This document shows positions 36,847-45,401 of a stretch of 64,000 nucleotides of DNA, one piece after another. Source of the stretch: Helicobacter macacae MIT 99-5501 (GTDB taxonomy: Bacteria > Campylobacterota > Campylobacteria > Campylobacterales > Helicobacteraceae); contig NZ_KI669454.1 in assembly GCF_000507845.1 (NCBI RefSeq), positions 558,001-622,000 on the forward strand, given 5' to 3'. The notes beneath the pieces are model-generated. The model did not search any database. It was not told the DNA's origin and saw only the letters and a program-made list of their open reading frames with translations. The translations under genes and the position numbers were made by a program. Positions within the stretch are counted from its first letter, which is position 1, and each line of letters starts with the position of its first letter.

Positions 36847-37920
36847 ATGATTTTGGCAAGCACTTCAAGCACTCGGGCTAAGATTTTGGAGGGCTTTGGT
36901 GTGGGATTTTGCCAAGTTGATAGCGGGTTTGATGAGGAGGGGTTGTTTGAAGCACTGCTAGGTGAAGCGACAAAAAGGGTGCGAGAATTTAGAGAATGTG
37001 AGGGGCGGGATTTGCGCTTGCAAGGAGGATTTTATCTACAAGGAGATTTTTGCAAAAATCTCTCATCTAATACTTTAGCGCATATTAAAAATCTAATCGG
37101 GGAAAATGTGGAGGGCTATCTAGCACTAAATCCTAAGCAAATCGCGTGGGAATGCGCTAAGGGCAAGCTAGAATCCGCGCTTAAGAAAATCACGCAAAAT
37201 CATTTCACTTCAAGCGGGAGTTTGAGAGAAAAAAATATGCAAGAAGTGCTAAAAGAGGGTGTTTTAGCCTGTGATAGTGTCGTGGTGGTGCATTTGCCAC
37301 ATATCGCTAAAAATCTTAGTGCAAACCCTACCGCAAAATCCGCTCTTGCTATGAAATCGTCCATTGCCCCAAATTCTGCCCTTACTCCAAAACCCACTTT
37401 GACTACAAAATCTCTCATCGCTCCAAAACCTGCTACCACCACAAAATCCACTCAAAATTTAGATTCTAGTTTGGATTTTGAAGTTGGGTTTAGCCAAAAT
37501 CAAATCAGCACAAAAAGCGAAGACGCAAAAAATAACGACACAAGAAACCAACACATAAAAAATCAAAACACAAAAAATCACGCCCGCACAAATCTTTTGC
37601 TTCGCAAAGCAAAAACACCAACACAAGCTAGAATTATGTTAGAATTGCAAAGTGGCAATCCTATCAGTATCATCACTGCCTTTGCTTATCAAAGCCACAA
37701 GGGCTTTTTTTGCAATATTGATTGTGCGGAGTTTTTGCTAGATGAGTTTTGCCAAGATGATATAGAGCAGTATGTCAAATCATCTCTTTGGCAGGGTAGT
37801 GCAGGCTGTGTCAAAGTTGAGGGATTTCACAAGGGATATATCCTCTCTCAAAAGGGGCTAGAGTCTTGCGCTTTGGGTTTAAGCTTTGAGCGGATTTTGC
37901 CTTTTTTGGGGATTATTTAG
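36847..37920 (+). CDS. maf: Maf-family nucleotide pyrophosphatase with a large low-complexity insertion
   Basis: Maf proteins hydrolyse non-canonical or cell-cycle-related nucleoside triphosphates. The N-terminal motif MILASTSSTRAKILEGFGVGF is diagnostic, as are VLACDSVVVV (here GVLACDSVVVVH, about 137-148) and the C-terminal GSAGCVKVEG and SFERILPFLGI. About 110 residues rich in Lys/Thr/Ser/Asn (about 155-265, with KPTLTTK, KPATTTK) interrupt the fold before QARIMLELQSG. A typical Maf has ~190 residues and this one has 357, so there are insertions near residue 50 as well. The start at 36847 gives the family N-terminus, although no clear ribosome binding site exists. An upstream open frame overlaps pdxA. 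Confidence 0.85.
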   Translation: MILASTSSTRAKILEGFGVGFCQVDSGFDEEGLFEALLGEATKRVREFRECEGRDLRLQGGFYLQGDFCKNLSSNTLAHIKNLIGENVEGYLALNPKQIAWECAKGKLESALKKITQNHFTSSGSLREKNMQEVLKEGVLACDSVVVVHLPHIAKNLSANPTAKSALAMKSSIAPNSALTPKPTLTTKSLIAPKPATTTKSTQNLDSSLDFEVGFSQNQISTKSEDAKNNDTRNQHIKNQNTKNHARTNLLLRKAKTPTQARIMLELQSGNPISIITAFAYQSHKGFFCNIDCAEFLLDEFCQDDIEQYVKSSLWQGSAGCVKVEGFHKGYILSQKGLESCALGLSFERILPFLGII

Positions 37921-37951
37921 TGATAATAAGCCAAGCAAATGGAAAACGCAA

Positions 37952-39127
37952 ATGAATACACCAATCCTCACTATAATGCTTATCGTTTCGGTAGCCATAG
38001 GGCTTATCGGGCTTGTGGTGTTTTTGTGGGGGTTGAGAAGTGGGCAGTTTGATGACTCGGTGAAAATCACGCACGGGGCGTTGTTTGATACGCAAGATGA
38101 TTTAAATCTAGCCTATCAAGCCTCTATAAAATCAAATAAAGGAGCAACAATGAGTGAAAATACAACTTACAAACTAGCTATCATAGGAGCTGGTCCGGGT
38201 GGCATAGGTGCGAGCATAGAAGCCAAGCTAGCAGGGATAGATTCCCTCATATTGTTTGAAAAAACTGCCACGCACAATGCCACGCTAAATAAATTTTATA
38301 AAGACGGCAAGCGGGTGGATAGAGACTACAAGGGCGACAAAATCGAGCTAAATGGCGCAATAGATTTCAGCGATAGCAACAAAGAGGCGACTTTGGAAAT
38401 GTTTGGAGGGCTACTTTCAAAGCATAATATCAATGTCGCTTATCAAAACGACATAGAATCTATCGTGGCTAATGCAGATGGAGAAGCAAATGACTTCACT
38501 ATAAACACTAGCGGAGGCAAGTCCTACCAAGCCCAATCTGTCATCATCGCCATAGGCAAAATGGGGCAACCAAACAAACCAAGCTATAAGATTCCCTCAT
38601 CTATTTTGCGACAAGTAAACTACAACGCAAATAGTGTCCAAGAGGGCGAGAAGCTACTAATCGTAGGTGGAGGTAACTCCGCTGTGGAATACGCTTGTGA
38701 GTTTGCCAAAAGCAATGACACAACGCTAAACTACCGCAGAAGTGAGTTTACCCGCATAAATGATACCAATGCCAAAGAGCTAGAATCAACCATAGCAAGT
38801 GGCAAGCTAAAAACCAAGCTAGGCATAGACATAGAATCTCTAAGCGATGAAAACGGCAAGATAAATGCGCACTTTACCGATGGAAGTGTGGAGGAGTTTG
38901 ATAGGGCGATATATGCTATCGGTGGGTCTTCGCCTGTGGATTTTCTAAAAAAATGCCATATCGACTTAGATGAAAATAGCCTGCCGATAGTCGATGAAAA
39001 TTTACAAAGCAGTGTGAAAGGCGTGTTTGTGATAGGGGATATTTTGTTTAAATCTGGTGCAAGTATCGCTTGCGCGCTTTCCCAAGCGCAAAAAGTCATC
39101 GCTCATATCGCACCCAAACTTGCCTAA
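37952..39127 (+). CDS. CcoS-like segment joined in frame to a thioredoxin-reductase-like flavoprotein
   Basis: Residues 1-65 match CcoS, the cbb3-oxidase maturation protein: a membrane helix (TIMLIVSVAIGLIGLVVFLW) followed by GLRSGQFDD and ALFDTQDDL. The frame then runs without a stop into an NAD(P)/FAD-dependent oxidoreductase: IIGAGPGGIGASIEA (FAD site), VIIAIGKMGQP, LIVGGGNSAVEYA (NADPH site) and GVFVIGDI. No redox-active CxxC is seen, so it is closer to ferredoxin-NADP reductase/YpdA-type proteins. A strong AAAGGAG lies seven bases before an internal ATG at 38150 (MSENTTYKLAI), so the reductase may also be made alone. In related genomes these are expected to be two separate genes. Confidence 0.8.
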   Translation: MNTPILTIMLIVSVAIGLIGLVVFLWGLRSGQFDDSVKITHGALFDTQDDLNLAYQASIKSNKGATMSENTTYKLAIIGAGPGGIGASIEAKLAGIDSLILFEKTATHNATLNKFYKDGKRVDRDYKGDKIELNGAIDFSDSNKEATLEMFGGLLSKHNINVAYQNDIESIVANADGEANDFTINTSGGKSYQAQSVIIAIGKMGQPNKPSYKIPSSILRQVNYNANSVQEGEKLLIVGGGNSAVEYACEFAKSNDTTLNYRRSEFTRINDTNAKELESTIASGKLKTKLGIDIESLSDENGKINAHFTDGSVEEFDRAIYAIGGSSPVDFLKKCHIDLDENSLPIVDENLQSSVKGVFVIGDILFKSGASIACALSQAQKVIAHIAPKLA

Positions 39128-39151
39128 GCAAATCCAACCAAAAGGGAGAGA

Positions 39152-40067
39152 ATGAATCATATTTTGCGCCCATTGCCATTTGTGCTTGCTAGCACCAACA
39201 TAGGCACGATGATAATAAACCACTGCGATAGACACAGCCACCCTGTGCCAAATCCTGCAAATGAGGATAAGCCCTCCACAAAGCAAAATACGGGGGGGGG
39301 GGGGGGTGAACAAATCAAATGATGCAAATAAGTCAAACAATGCAAATCAATCAAATAGTGCAAGTTTTGGTGTAGGATTTCAATACTTACAAACCGCTTC
39401 GTTTGACGCAGATGAGGTGATGAGCGCAGTGTCTTTGCTACACTTGCGTAAGCAGTATTTCGGGGAGGGTGTAGTCGCAATCGATGGTGGTGCAAATATC
39501 GGCTCGCACGCTATCGCGTGGGGGATAGAGATGACTTACTTTGGCGAGGTGCTAGCCTTTGAGCCCCAAGAGAGAATCTACTACGCACTATGTGGCAATA
39601 TCACTATAAACAACTGCTTCAATGTCCGCGCACTTCACGCAGCACTAGGCAATCCAAGCCAAGACTCCACGCAAAATCCAACAATAGAAGTGCCTATCCT
39701 AAACTACGCTACAAACTCATCATTTGGTAGCTTGGAGCTACGACAAAGGGAAAATAACGAATACATAGGGCAGCCTATCGATTATTCCCGCACGCAAAAA
39801 GTGCCACTTATCAGCATTGATTCTCTAAATCTGCCTAGACTTGATTATGTCAAAATCGATTGCGAGGGAATGGAAATAGAAGTGCTAAATGGTGCGATGA
39901 AAGCCATACAAAAGCATAAGCCAATCTTGCAAATCGAAGTGATAAAGTCAAATCCACAAGAGATTGTGTCCTTGCTAAAAGATTATGAGATTTTCCCTTT
40001 TGGGATAAATTTCCTTTGCGTGCATAAAGATGACCCTTGCCTATCACATATCAACAAAAATGAATAG
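39152..40067 (+). CDS. FkbM-family methyltransferase, phase-variable (G15 tract; out of frame as written)
   Basis: The downstream part encodes an FkbM-type SAM methyltransferase: VVAIDGGANIGSHAIAWG (SAM site), VLAFEPQERIYYAL, PLISIDSLNLPRLDYVKIDCEGMEIEVLNG and PILQIEV, a family that O-methylates surface glycans. The best start is the ATG at 39152, six bases past AAAGGGAGAG, giving MNHILRPLPFVLASTNIGTM. A run of 15 G (39292-39306) follows, and in this frame the product stops at 39320 after about 56 codons. The methyltransferase frame is one base off: 14 or 17 G would join them. An ATG at 39261 reads into the enzyme but lacks a ribosome binding site. The gene therefore appears OFF here. Confidence 0.88.
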
Positions 40068-40361
40068 ATTTTGTTTTTGTAATTTTACTTTGCTTAGCAT
40101 TTTGTCCAAGTGCGAGAAAATCGCAAGAAATCGCAAAAAATAGCGTGAGAGAGTAGTGAAAAAGTGCATAAAAATGGCAACAAAAAGCGCGATAAATAAT
40201 TAAATGTGAAATAAAAATGCACTGACACAAGGGGCGCAAAAGATTCTAAATGCACTCATAAACAAGCACATAAACACACGCAAAATCCAAACGCAAGTGA
40301 TTTTATAAAATCTAGCTTTTTTACAAAAAGATTGCCAAAATCTTTGATAACTATTAAAGCA

Positions 40362-41699
40362 CTATCCTAGCAATACTATCTCATCAATATGCACGACTTC
40401 ATCGCCCCTACTTTTGCCAAGAATGCTCTCTATCTGGCGTGAATCACACCTAGCGATTTTTGCTACTTCTGTCGCGCTATATTTGCTTTGTCCCCTTGCT
40501 ATTTCTAGTAGTTTTTCTCCCTCTTGCAAGCAGATACTTACCACTTCATCGCTTCTAAACTCCCCCACAACTCCCAAAATCCCTTTTGGCAAAAGGGATT
40601 TGTTATGCCTTAGTGCTTGAGACGCCCCCAAATCGATGATGATTTTGCCCTGTGGAATCGCCACAGATTCTATCCAAAATCGCTTTTTTCTGCGAGCTAA
40701 AATCTCTTTTGGAAGTGCAAAATATGTCCCCACTCTCTTTAATTCAAAAAAGCGCGTGATAGATTGCTCCTCATTGCCCTTGATGATAGCCACTGCACAG
40801 CCCATATTTAGGGCTTTTTTTGTCGCTAGGAGTTTGCTAGACATACCGCCTGTGCCTACTAGATTTGTATCATCGCTTTGTGTGAGGGCTAGCACTCCCT
40901 CATCTATATCCTCTACTTCATCGATTTTGCGGGCATTGGGATTTGTAGCAGGGTTTGCGCTATATAGCCCATCGACATCAGATAATATCAGTAGCAAATC
41001 CGCGCTTATCGTGCCTGCGACAAGTGCAGCTAGATTGTCATTATCCCCAAAAGTTTCTATGTATTTTAGCTCATCAACCAAAATCGTGTCGTTTTCGTTG
41101 ATGATAGGGATTATCCCAAAGTGCAGGAGGCGCATTATGCACGAGTGCGCGTGTGTGAATCGCTTGCGTGAAGTCAAGTCATCTTTTGTAAGCAAAATCT
41201 GGGCGACTTGGAGGCTATGCTTGCTAAAGGCTTGCTGATATTCCCACATAAGTCTAGCTTGCCCGATAGCAGCACTTGCTTGCTTATCGACTATGTCTTT
41301 TGGACGAGATTTTAGCCCTAGCTGCTTAAACCCACACGCCACAGCACCCGATGATACGATGATGATATTTGGGATTTTGGATTTTAGGTGTGCGATTTGG
41401 CTAGCAAGAGAGGAGATAAAATCTGCACTTGGGAAAGAGTGGTTTTTGCTAGAATCTTGGCTAGCAAGTATTGAGCTACCGATTTTGATGATGAGGGTTT
41501 TGCAGTTTGTGAGATTTGCGCGTGTATTTGGCTGTGCTAAACTCGCTTGCATAGAATCTTTTTGTGCGGAGATTGCTTGCGTAGAGATTTCTTGTTTGCG
41601 CTTAGTTTGCGCAGGGCTTTTTTGCGCGGAGCTAGTTCGTGTGGAGTTTGTCTGGCTAGATTTTGCTCCACACGATTTGCGTGAGTTTTTAGATTCCAT
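40362..41699 (-). CDS. proB: Glutamate 5-kinase with N-terminal extension
   Basis: ProB phosphorylates L-glutamate as the first step of proline synthesis. The kinase domain begins LIIKIGSSILA (about residues 68-78) and shows IIVSSGAVACGFKQLG, KQASAAIGQARLM, FGDNDNLAALVAGTISADLL and LSDVDGLYSANP. A PUA domain closes the protein (about 340-445). About 63 Ser/Gln/Lys-rich residues precede the enzyme and are not typical; an in-frame Met at residue 50 could be the true start, but neither start has a clear ribosome binding site. It follows flgG by 11 bases. H. pylori lacks proB. Confidence 0.93.
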   Translation of the reverse strand: MESKNSRKSCGAKSSQTNSTRTSSAQKSPAQTKRKQEISTQAISAQKDSMQASLAQPNTRANLTNCKTLIIKIGSSILASQDSSKNHSFPSADFISSLASQIAHLKSKIPNIIIVSSGAVACGFKQLGLKSRPKDIVDKQASAAIGQARLMWEYQQAFSKHSLQVAQILLTKDDLTSRKRFTHAHSCIMRLLHFGIIPIINENDTILVDELKYIETFGDNDNLAALVAGTISADLLLILSDVDGLYSANPATNPNARKIDEVEDIDEGVLALTQSDDTNLVGTGGMSSKLLATKKALNMGCAVAIIKGNEEQSITRFFELKRVGTYFALPKEILARRKKRFWIESVAIPQGKIIIDLGASQALRHNKSLLPKGILGVVGEFRSDEVVSICLQEGEKLLEIARGQSKYSATEVAKIARCDSRQIESILGKSRGDEVVHIDEIVLLG

Positions 41700-41710
41700 T
41701 AGAGATTAGC

Positions 41711-42499
41711 TTATCGCTTGAGTGAATTCACCGTTTGTAGCATAGAGTCCGCTGTTTGTATCGTTTTGGAGTTTGCTTCATAGGCTCTCTGCCCTGTGAT
41801 TAGGTCTGTCATTTCTTCTACAAGTTTGACATTGCTAAGCTCTAAAAACCCTTGACGAAGCGTGCCAAACCCCTCCGTAGTCGCCACACCTACGATAGGG
41901 TCGCCCGAAGCGGTTGTGTTTAGGTAGAGATTATCCCCTAGTGAGTGCAAGCCTGCTGGGTTGATAAATGTCGCAAGCTCGATTTGCCCTAGCACATTGC
42001 TTACGCCACTATTTGCTTGCACCACGCTGACTGTGCCGTCTGTGCCTATGTTTATTTGTGTGGTATCTTGTGGGATTGTGATTTGAGGCTGGAGGAGGTA
42101 GCCTTGTGCGGTTACCATATTGCCCGCGTCATCTAGCTTAAACCCGCCATCGCGAGTGTAGGCTATCGTGCCATCGGGCAAAGCGATTTGGAAAAATCCT
42201 TTTCCCTCTATGGCTACATCAAGGTTGTTTTCTGTCTCTTTTGGGCTACCTTGTGAAAAAAGCTTCTGTATTGCGCCCGGGCGCACGCCTAGCCCTACTT
42301 CTATACCTGTGGGCGACATTGTGGTTTCGCTCGTGGCAGTGCCTGCGTATTGCAAAGTTTGATAAAACAAGTCGTTAAATTCTGCCCTTTGCTTTTTATA
42401 CCCTGTGGTGTTTACATTTGCTATGTTGTTTGAGGTGGTGTCGATTTGGAGCTGCTGTCCTAGCATACCTGTGGTGGCTGTGTATAGTGAGCGAAGCAT
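41711..42499 (-). CDS. flgG: Flagellar distal rod protein FlgG
   Basis: FlgG forms the distal rod that crosses the periplasm. The N-terminal rod motif LYTATTGMLGQQLQIDTTSNNIANVNTTG (key parts: ATTGM, NNIANVNTTGYKK) and the C-terminal ELSNVKLVEEMTDLITGQRAYEANSK (key parts: SNV, EEMTDLI, QRAYEANSK) are diagnostic. The length of 262 residues is standard. The start ATG follows AAAGGACTACT. A sigma54-type promoter lies about 65 bases upstream, which fits mid-class flagellar control by the RpoN encoded in this window. proB is immediately downstream and may be co-transcribed. Confidence 0.97.
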   Translation of the reverse strand: MLRSLYTATTGMLGQQLQIDTTSNNIANVNTTGYKKQRAEFNDLFYQTLQYAGTATSETTMSPTGIEVGLGVRPGAIQKLFSQGSPKETENNLDVAIEGKGFFQIALPDGTIAYTRDGGFKLDDAGNMVTAQGYLLQPQITIPQDTTQINIGTDGTVSVVQANSGVSNVLGQIELATFINPAGLHSLGDNLYLNTTASGDPIVGVATTEGFGTLRQGFLELSNVKLVEEMTDLITGQRAYEANSKTIQTADSMLQTVNSLKR

Positions 42500-42563
42500 A
42501 GTAGTCCTTTCTATTTTTGTGCTCTATTTGGCTAGCATTGGATTCTAGCTTGCGCGAAGTATA

Positions 42564-42578
42564 GCAAAAAGGATTCCA
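42564..42578 (-). promoter_or_regulatory. Sigma54 (RpoN) promoter candidate for flgG
   Basis: On the minus strand the sequence TGGAATCCTTTTTGC has the invariant GG(N10)GC spacing of -24/-12 promoters and a T-rich spacer ending TTTGC. It lies about 65 bases before the flgG ATG. The outer match to the TGGCAC part is imperfect. Confidence 0.55.
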
Positions 42579-42792
42579 AATCAAAGCCAAAGACTTTGTT
42601 TAGTGGAAATTGTATCGTGAAATCTAGCAGAAATGATTTGGCTAAGTTTTGTCATCATTTGTAGTCGTCTGTCATTGTCTTTGAGTAGGTTTTGACTCAA
42701 GTTTTTTGGTATATGTTTCTTTAAAAGCCTAGCTTTTTGATTCTCAAAAAGTCAAGCAAAATGATAAATTATAAAAAACATAATCATTTTAT

Positions 42793-42821
42793 TTGAATTT
42801 TGATTTTTTTTTTTTTATAAT
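42793..42821 (+). promoter_or_regulatory. Promoter with T13 spacer tract for the first outer-membrane protein
   Basis: TTGAAT (42793-42798) and TATAAT (42816-42821) are separated by 17 bases. A T13 run (42804-42816) fills most of the spacer. Adding or losing T would change the spacing away from the optimum, the mechanism of phase-variable transcription described for surface genes of other pathogens. The gene starts 67 bases downstream. Confidence 0.7.
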
Positions 42822-42888
42822 ACGCTTGCTTTTGCAAAAAAAAAGCAAAATCTAAAAATCCCATAAAGGGAGTGAAAAAGGAGCAAAA

Positions 42889-43710
42889 ATGCTAGACACA
42901 ATCTCAAAAAGCCTAAAAAGCGCAAAACTTGGCTTTATCACATTTGGCACTTTAGGTGCGCTACTAGGCAGTGCGGAGGCTGCAAATATAATCACAGGCG
43001 GTGCTTCTAAGCAAGACTGCTATGATACAAATTGTGAGTTTGGTAGATTTGGCGTAGGTGGTGGATACTATGGATTTCAAGGTAGTGAGGCAAATGTAGA
43101 TAACTACATAGGCTATGCCTCATTTGGTATAAAAGAAGTCTATAAAGCGCGATTTCAAGGGGAGTTTGACATTTTGCTAGGTGGGGGCAAAAGTGAGATA
43201 AAAGGTAGCACATTCCCACAAGGATTTAGGAGAAGTGCTGATTCGTTTATATTTGAGCCCGTTATCAAGCTCGGTGTAAATGTGCTTACCAAAAAAGCAC
43301 CACTATTTGTAAATGCGCTCGTTGGCGTAGAGCAGTATCGGTCTGGATTTGGCGATACAAATAGGTTTTATAGGACTATCGGCTTCACAGGGCTAGAGCT
43401 AAATGGCGAAATCCCCGCTGGAAATAAGCTAAGAATCACTTATGGTGCTGGGTATAGCTGGATATTTGGCGCAAACTATCAATATGATGATACAAGGGCA
43501 AAAGTCAAAGGCTCTATATCAAACTATGCAGTAAATGCAAATCTTGGCTTTGAATATGATTTGCCTAAGGGAGTTTATGTATATACCAAACTCATCGGCA
43601 AGTATCAGCGCATAGACTCTGCTTCTAGTGCTATCTATAATGGCGCAAGTGTGAGCTATCCTCAAAGCAAAGGATTTGCTGGAATGCTAGAAGTGGGGCT
43701 TGGATTTTAG
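42889..43710 (+). CDS. Outer-membrane beta-barrel protein, paralogue 1
   Basis: The signal peptide ends near GSAEAA (about residue 30). The mature part is built of alternating amphipathic strands, starting KQDCYDTNCEFGRFGVGGGYYGF and ending FAGMLEVGLGF, with the C-terminal Phe recognised by the Bam complex. It shares the Cys pair and GRFGVGG motif with the two paralogues downstream (44.07 and 45.40 kb), but is more diverged. The strand count looks like a small barrel of perhaps ten strands. Function unknown; such Helicobacter proteins include adhesins and porins. AAAGGAG precedes the start, and a strong terminator follows. Confidence 0.85.
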   Translation: MLDTISKSLKSAKLGFITFGTLGALLGSAEAANIITGGASKQDCYDTNCEFGRFGVGGGYYGFQGSEANVDNYIGYASFGIKEVYKARFQGEFDILLGGGKSEIKGSTFPQGFRRSADSFIFEPVIKLGVNVLTKKAPLFVNALVGVEQYRSGFGDTNRFYRTIGFTGLELNGEIPAGNKLRITYGAGYSWIFGANYQYDDTRAKVKGSISNYAVNANLGFEYDLPKGVYVYTKLIGKYQRIDSASSAIYNGASVSYPQSKGFAGMLEVGLGF

Positions 43711-43753
43711 CCTAAATAAATCTTAGAATCGTGGAGGTGAAAGGGGGTATCTG

Positions 43754-43792
43754 CCTTGCTTGCGGTTTTTGGCAAGCAAGGCTTTTTTTTTG
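43754..43792 (+). terminator. Rho-independent terminator after outer-membrane paralogue 1
   Basis: A perfect 11-bp stem, GCCTTGCTTGC (43754-43764) with GCAAGCAAGGC (43773-43783), with an eight-base loop, is followed by nine T (43784-43792). It is the clearest terminator in the window and isolates the first barrel gene from the next unit. Confidence 0.92.
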
Positions 43793-43923
43793 CGGATTTT
43801 TATCTAGCTTGAAAAAGTCTAGTTAAATTTAGTCATTTCTATATACTTTCTGCATATTTTTACACATTTTTGTATAAAATCGTAACATATTTGTATTTTT
43901 ACAAAGATTAAAATATATTTTAC

Positions 43924-43953
43924 TTGACAAATTATTTTTTATTCACTTATAAT
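43924..43953 (+). promoter_or_regulatory. Near-consensus housekeeping promoter
   Basis: TTGACA (43924-43929) and TATAAT (43948-43953) are both perfect and 18 bases apart, unusual for Helicobacter, where -35 boxes are usually poor. The transcript would carry a ~110-base leader before the second barrel gene. Strong constitutive expression is expected. Confidence 0.8.
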
Positions 43954-44068
43954 TTACTTGCCACCCCAAAAAGAATTGATAAAGAATTGATAGATTATTA
44001 AAATCTTTTTCTTTAGAAAATTCTTTTAAGAGGTGGCAAAATATTACTTCATTGAAAGGAGGCGAGAA

Positions 44069-44905
44069 ATGAAACGAATCATTTCAGTCCTAATGTTTGG
44101 CGTTTTAAATAAAAAGTTGAGATTATCATTTGCCTTAGCTGGATTTTTTGGGATATTTGGTAGCGCAAATGCTGCTGGACTATGCTTTCAGGGCGATGAT
44201 GAGCATTGCTTAAGCGGTAGGTTTGGTGTAGGCGGACTATACTCAAATTTTAGCGGAAGCGGTGCTGGCGTGAATAACTATGGTGGCTTTGTAAATGTCG
44301 AAGTAACCGAAGCATATAAAAGATTTCAAGCTATGCTTGGCATAAGGGTAGAGGGCGGAGGTGCTAGCTTCAAAGGAAGCACACTAGCCAATCTAGGCTT
44401 AGGCTCTGCGTTTTTTGGCGAAGAGACAAAAGTCAAGCTAGGTGCAAATGTGCTTACCAAAAGAGTGCCACTTTTTATAAATTTCGTATTTGGCAATGAG
44501 TATTACAGCACAAATCTTGACACAGTGCAAAAAAGAGGCTTTGAAAGGCTTATTTTGAATCTAGGCTTAGAGCTACAAGGTGCTATCCCACTAGGTGGAA
44601 AATCTCGACTAGAATATAGTGCTGGCGCAAGTGCTGTAAGTGCGTATTATGTGCTTGCCAAAACTTACGAAGCACGGTCTAGGGTAGATGATTTTGGGCT
44701 AGGTGTGAGTGCTAGCGTAGGCTTTGCAAACGAGATAAATGACCGCTATGAGTGGTATGCGCGTGTTGTCGGCAAGTATCAAAAGCTAGGCACATCTAAA
44801 GGCGTGCCGTTTTATCAAAATGGTGGGGTAGCTAACGCTACTACGATAAACTATCCTGCTAGCAACAACTTCGCTGGAATGCTAGAAGTCGGGCTTGGGT
44901 TCTAA
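44069..44905 (+). CDS. Outer-membrane beta-barrel protein, paralogue 2
   Basis: Signal peptide residues 1-36 end at SANAA. The mature protein begins GLCFQGDDEHCLSGRFGVGG, with a closely spaced Cys pair that probably forms a disulphide loop. Amphipathic strands follow to the C-terminal FAGMLEVGLGF. It is closely related to the 45.40-kb gene (shared GLCFQGD-EHCLSGRFGVG, VGKYQ/IGKYE strand) and more distantly to the first paralogue. The ATG at 44069 is chosen because GAAAGGAGGCGAGAA lies directly upstream. The small leader-peptide gene follows after ten bases and shares its transcript. Role unknown, inferred to be surface exposed. Confidence 0.87.
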   Translation: MKRIISVLMFGVLNKKLRLSFALAGFFGIFGSANAAGLCFQGDDEHCLSGRFGVGGLYSNFSGSGAGVNNYGGFVNVEVTEAYKRFQAMLGIRVEGGGASFKGSTLANLGLGSAFFGEETKVKLGANVLTKRVPLFINFVFGNEYYSTNLDTVQKRGFERLILNLGLELQGAIPLGGKSRLEYSAGASAVSAYYVLAKTYEARSRVDDFGLGVSASVGFANEINDRYEWYARVVGKYQKLGTSKGVPFYQNGGVANATTINYPASNNFAGMLEVGLGF

Positions 44906-44915
44906 AGGAGTGTAG

Positions 44916-45218
44916 ATGAGATACTTTGGACTTAGTCTATTGTTTGTTTTTGGGATTTTGCAAGCTCAAGGTGCGGTGCAAAGTCCTGCACCGCAGTCTG
45001 TGCAAGGTAGTGCCTCTAACATAGAGCAAGGTGCTATGTCAAAGCCTTATGCCGAGTTCCTCTTTGGCACACAAAATCTAAGCAATCTAAATGTGGAGAT
45101 TTTATCCCAAAAAGAGCTAGAAGAGACACAAGGTGAGTTTTTTGGCTGGCTTGGCAAATGGATTTCAAGGCTAAATATATGTTGCCTTATAAGCAGACCT
45201 GTGCAGGTTGTTAAGTAG
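44916..45218 (+). CDS. Sec-exported small protein with bacteriocin-type leader motif
   Basis: The 100-residue protein begins with a Sec signal (MRYFGLSLLFVFGILQAQGA). Residues 63-74 read LSQKELEETQGE, which matches the spacing of double-glycine leaders recognised by C39 peptidases (L-12, S-11, E-8, L-7, G-2), with Glu in place of the last Gly. The remainder, FFGWLGKWISRLN then ICC and a basic end, is a 26-residue cationic, amphipathic stretch with two Cys. A C39 peptidase is encoded 2 kb downstream. AAAGGAG gives strong translation ten bases after the barrel gene. I infer a processed exported peptide; no homologue is recognised. Confidence 0.78.
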   Translation: MRYFGLSLLFVFGILQAQGAVQSPAPQSVQGSASNIEQGAMSKPYAEFLFGTQNLSNLNVEILSQKELEETQGEFFGWLGKWISRLNICCLISRPVQVVK

Positions 45219-45232
45219 CTTTATCTGTCATT

Positions 45233-45271
45233 ACCACACATTTTTTTCAAAAAACACAATGTGTGGTGTTT
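45233..45271 (+). terminator. Terminator after the small exported-protein gene
   Basis: ACCACACATT (45233-45242) pairs perfectly with AATGTGTGGT (45258-45267), with a 15-base loop, followed by GTTTTTG. It ends the barrel-plus-small-protein transcript and separates it from the third barrel gene. Confidence 0.75.
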
Positions 45272-45401
45272 TTGTTGTAAAAGCTAGTGCTTTAATCGTT
45301 GGTGCGTTGTGATACTTGCAATAATACGACTTGCCTTATTTAGACAAATCAAGTAGGGATTAAATCCCTGCTTGGCACATATAATCAAAAGGAGTCAAGA
45401 A

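Noticed and set aside
40636..41238. 200-codon plus-strand frame opposite proB
   Set aside because: Entirely within proB on the other strand, with no motifs or translation signals.
44916..45218. Classical ABC-exported bacteriocin
   Set aside because: The small protein has a Sec signal in front of the leader motif, and the C39 peptidase lacks ABC and membrane domains, so standard double-glycine ABC export is unlikely.
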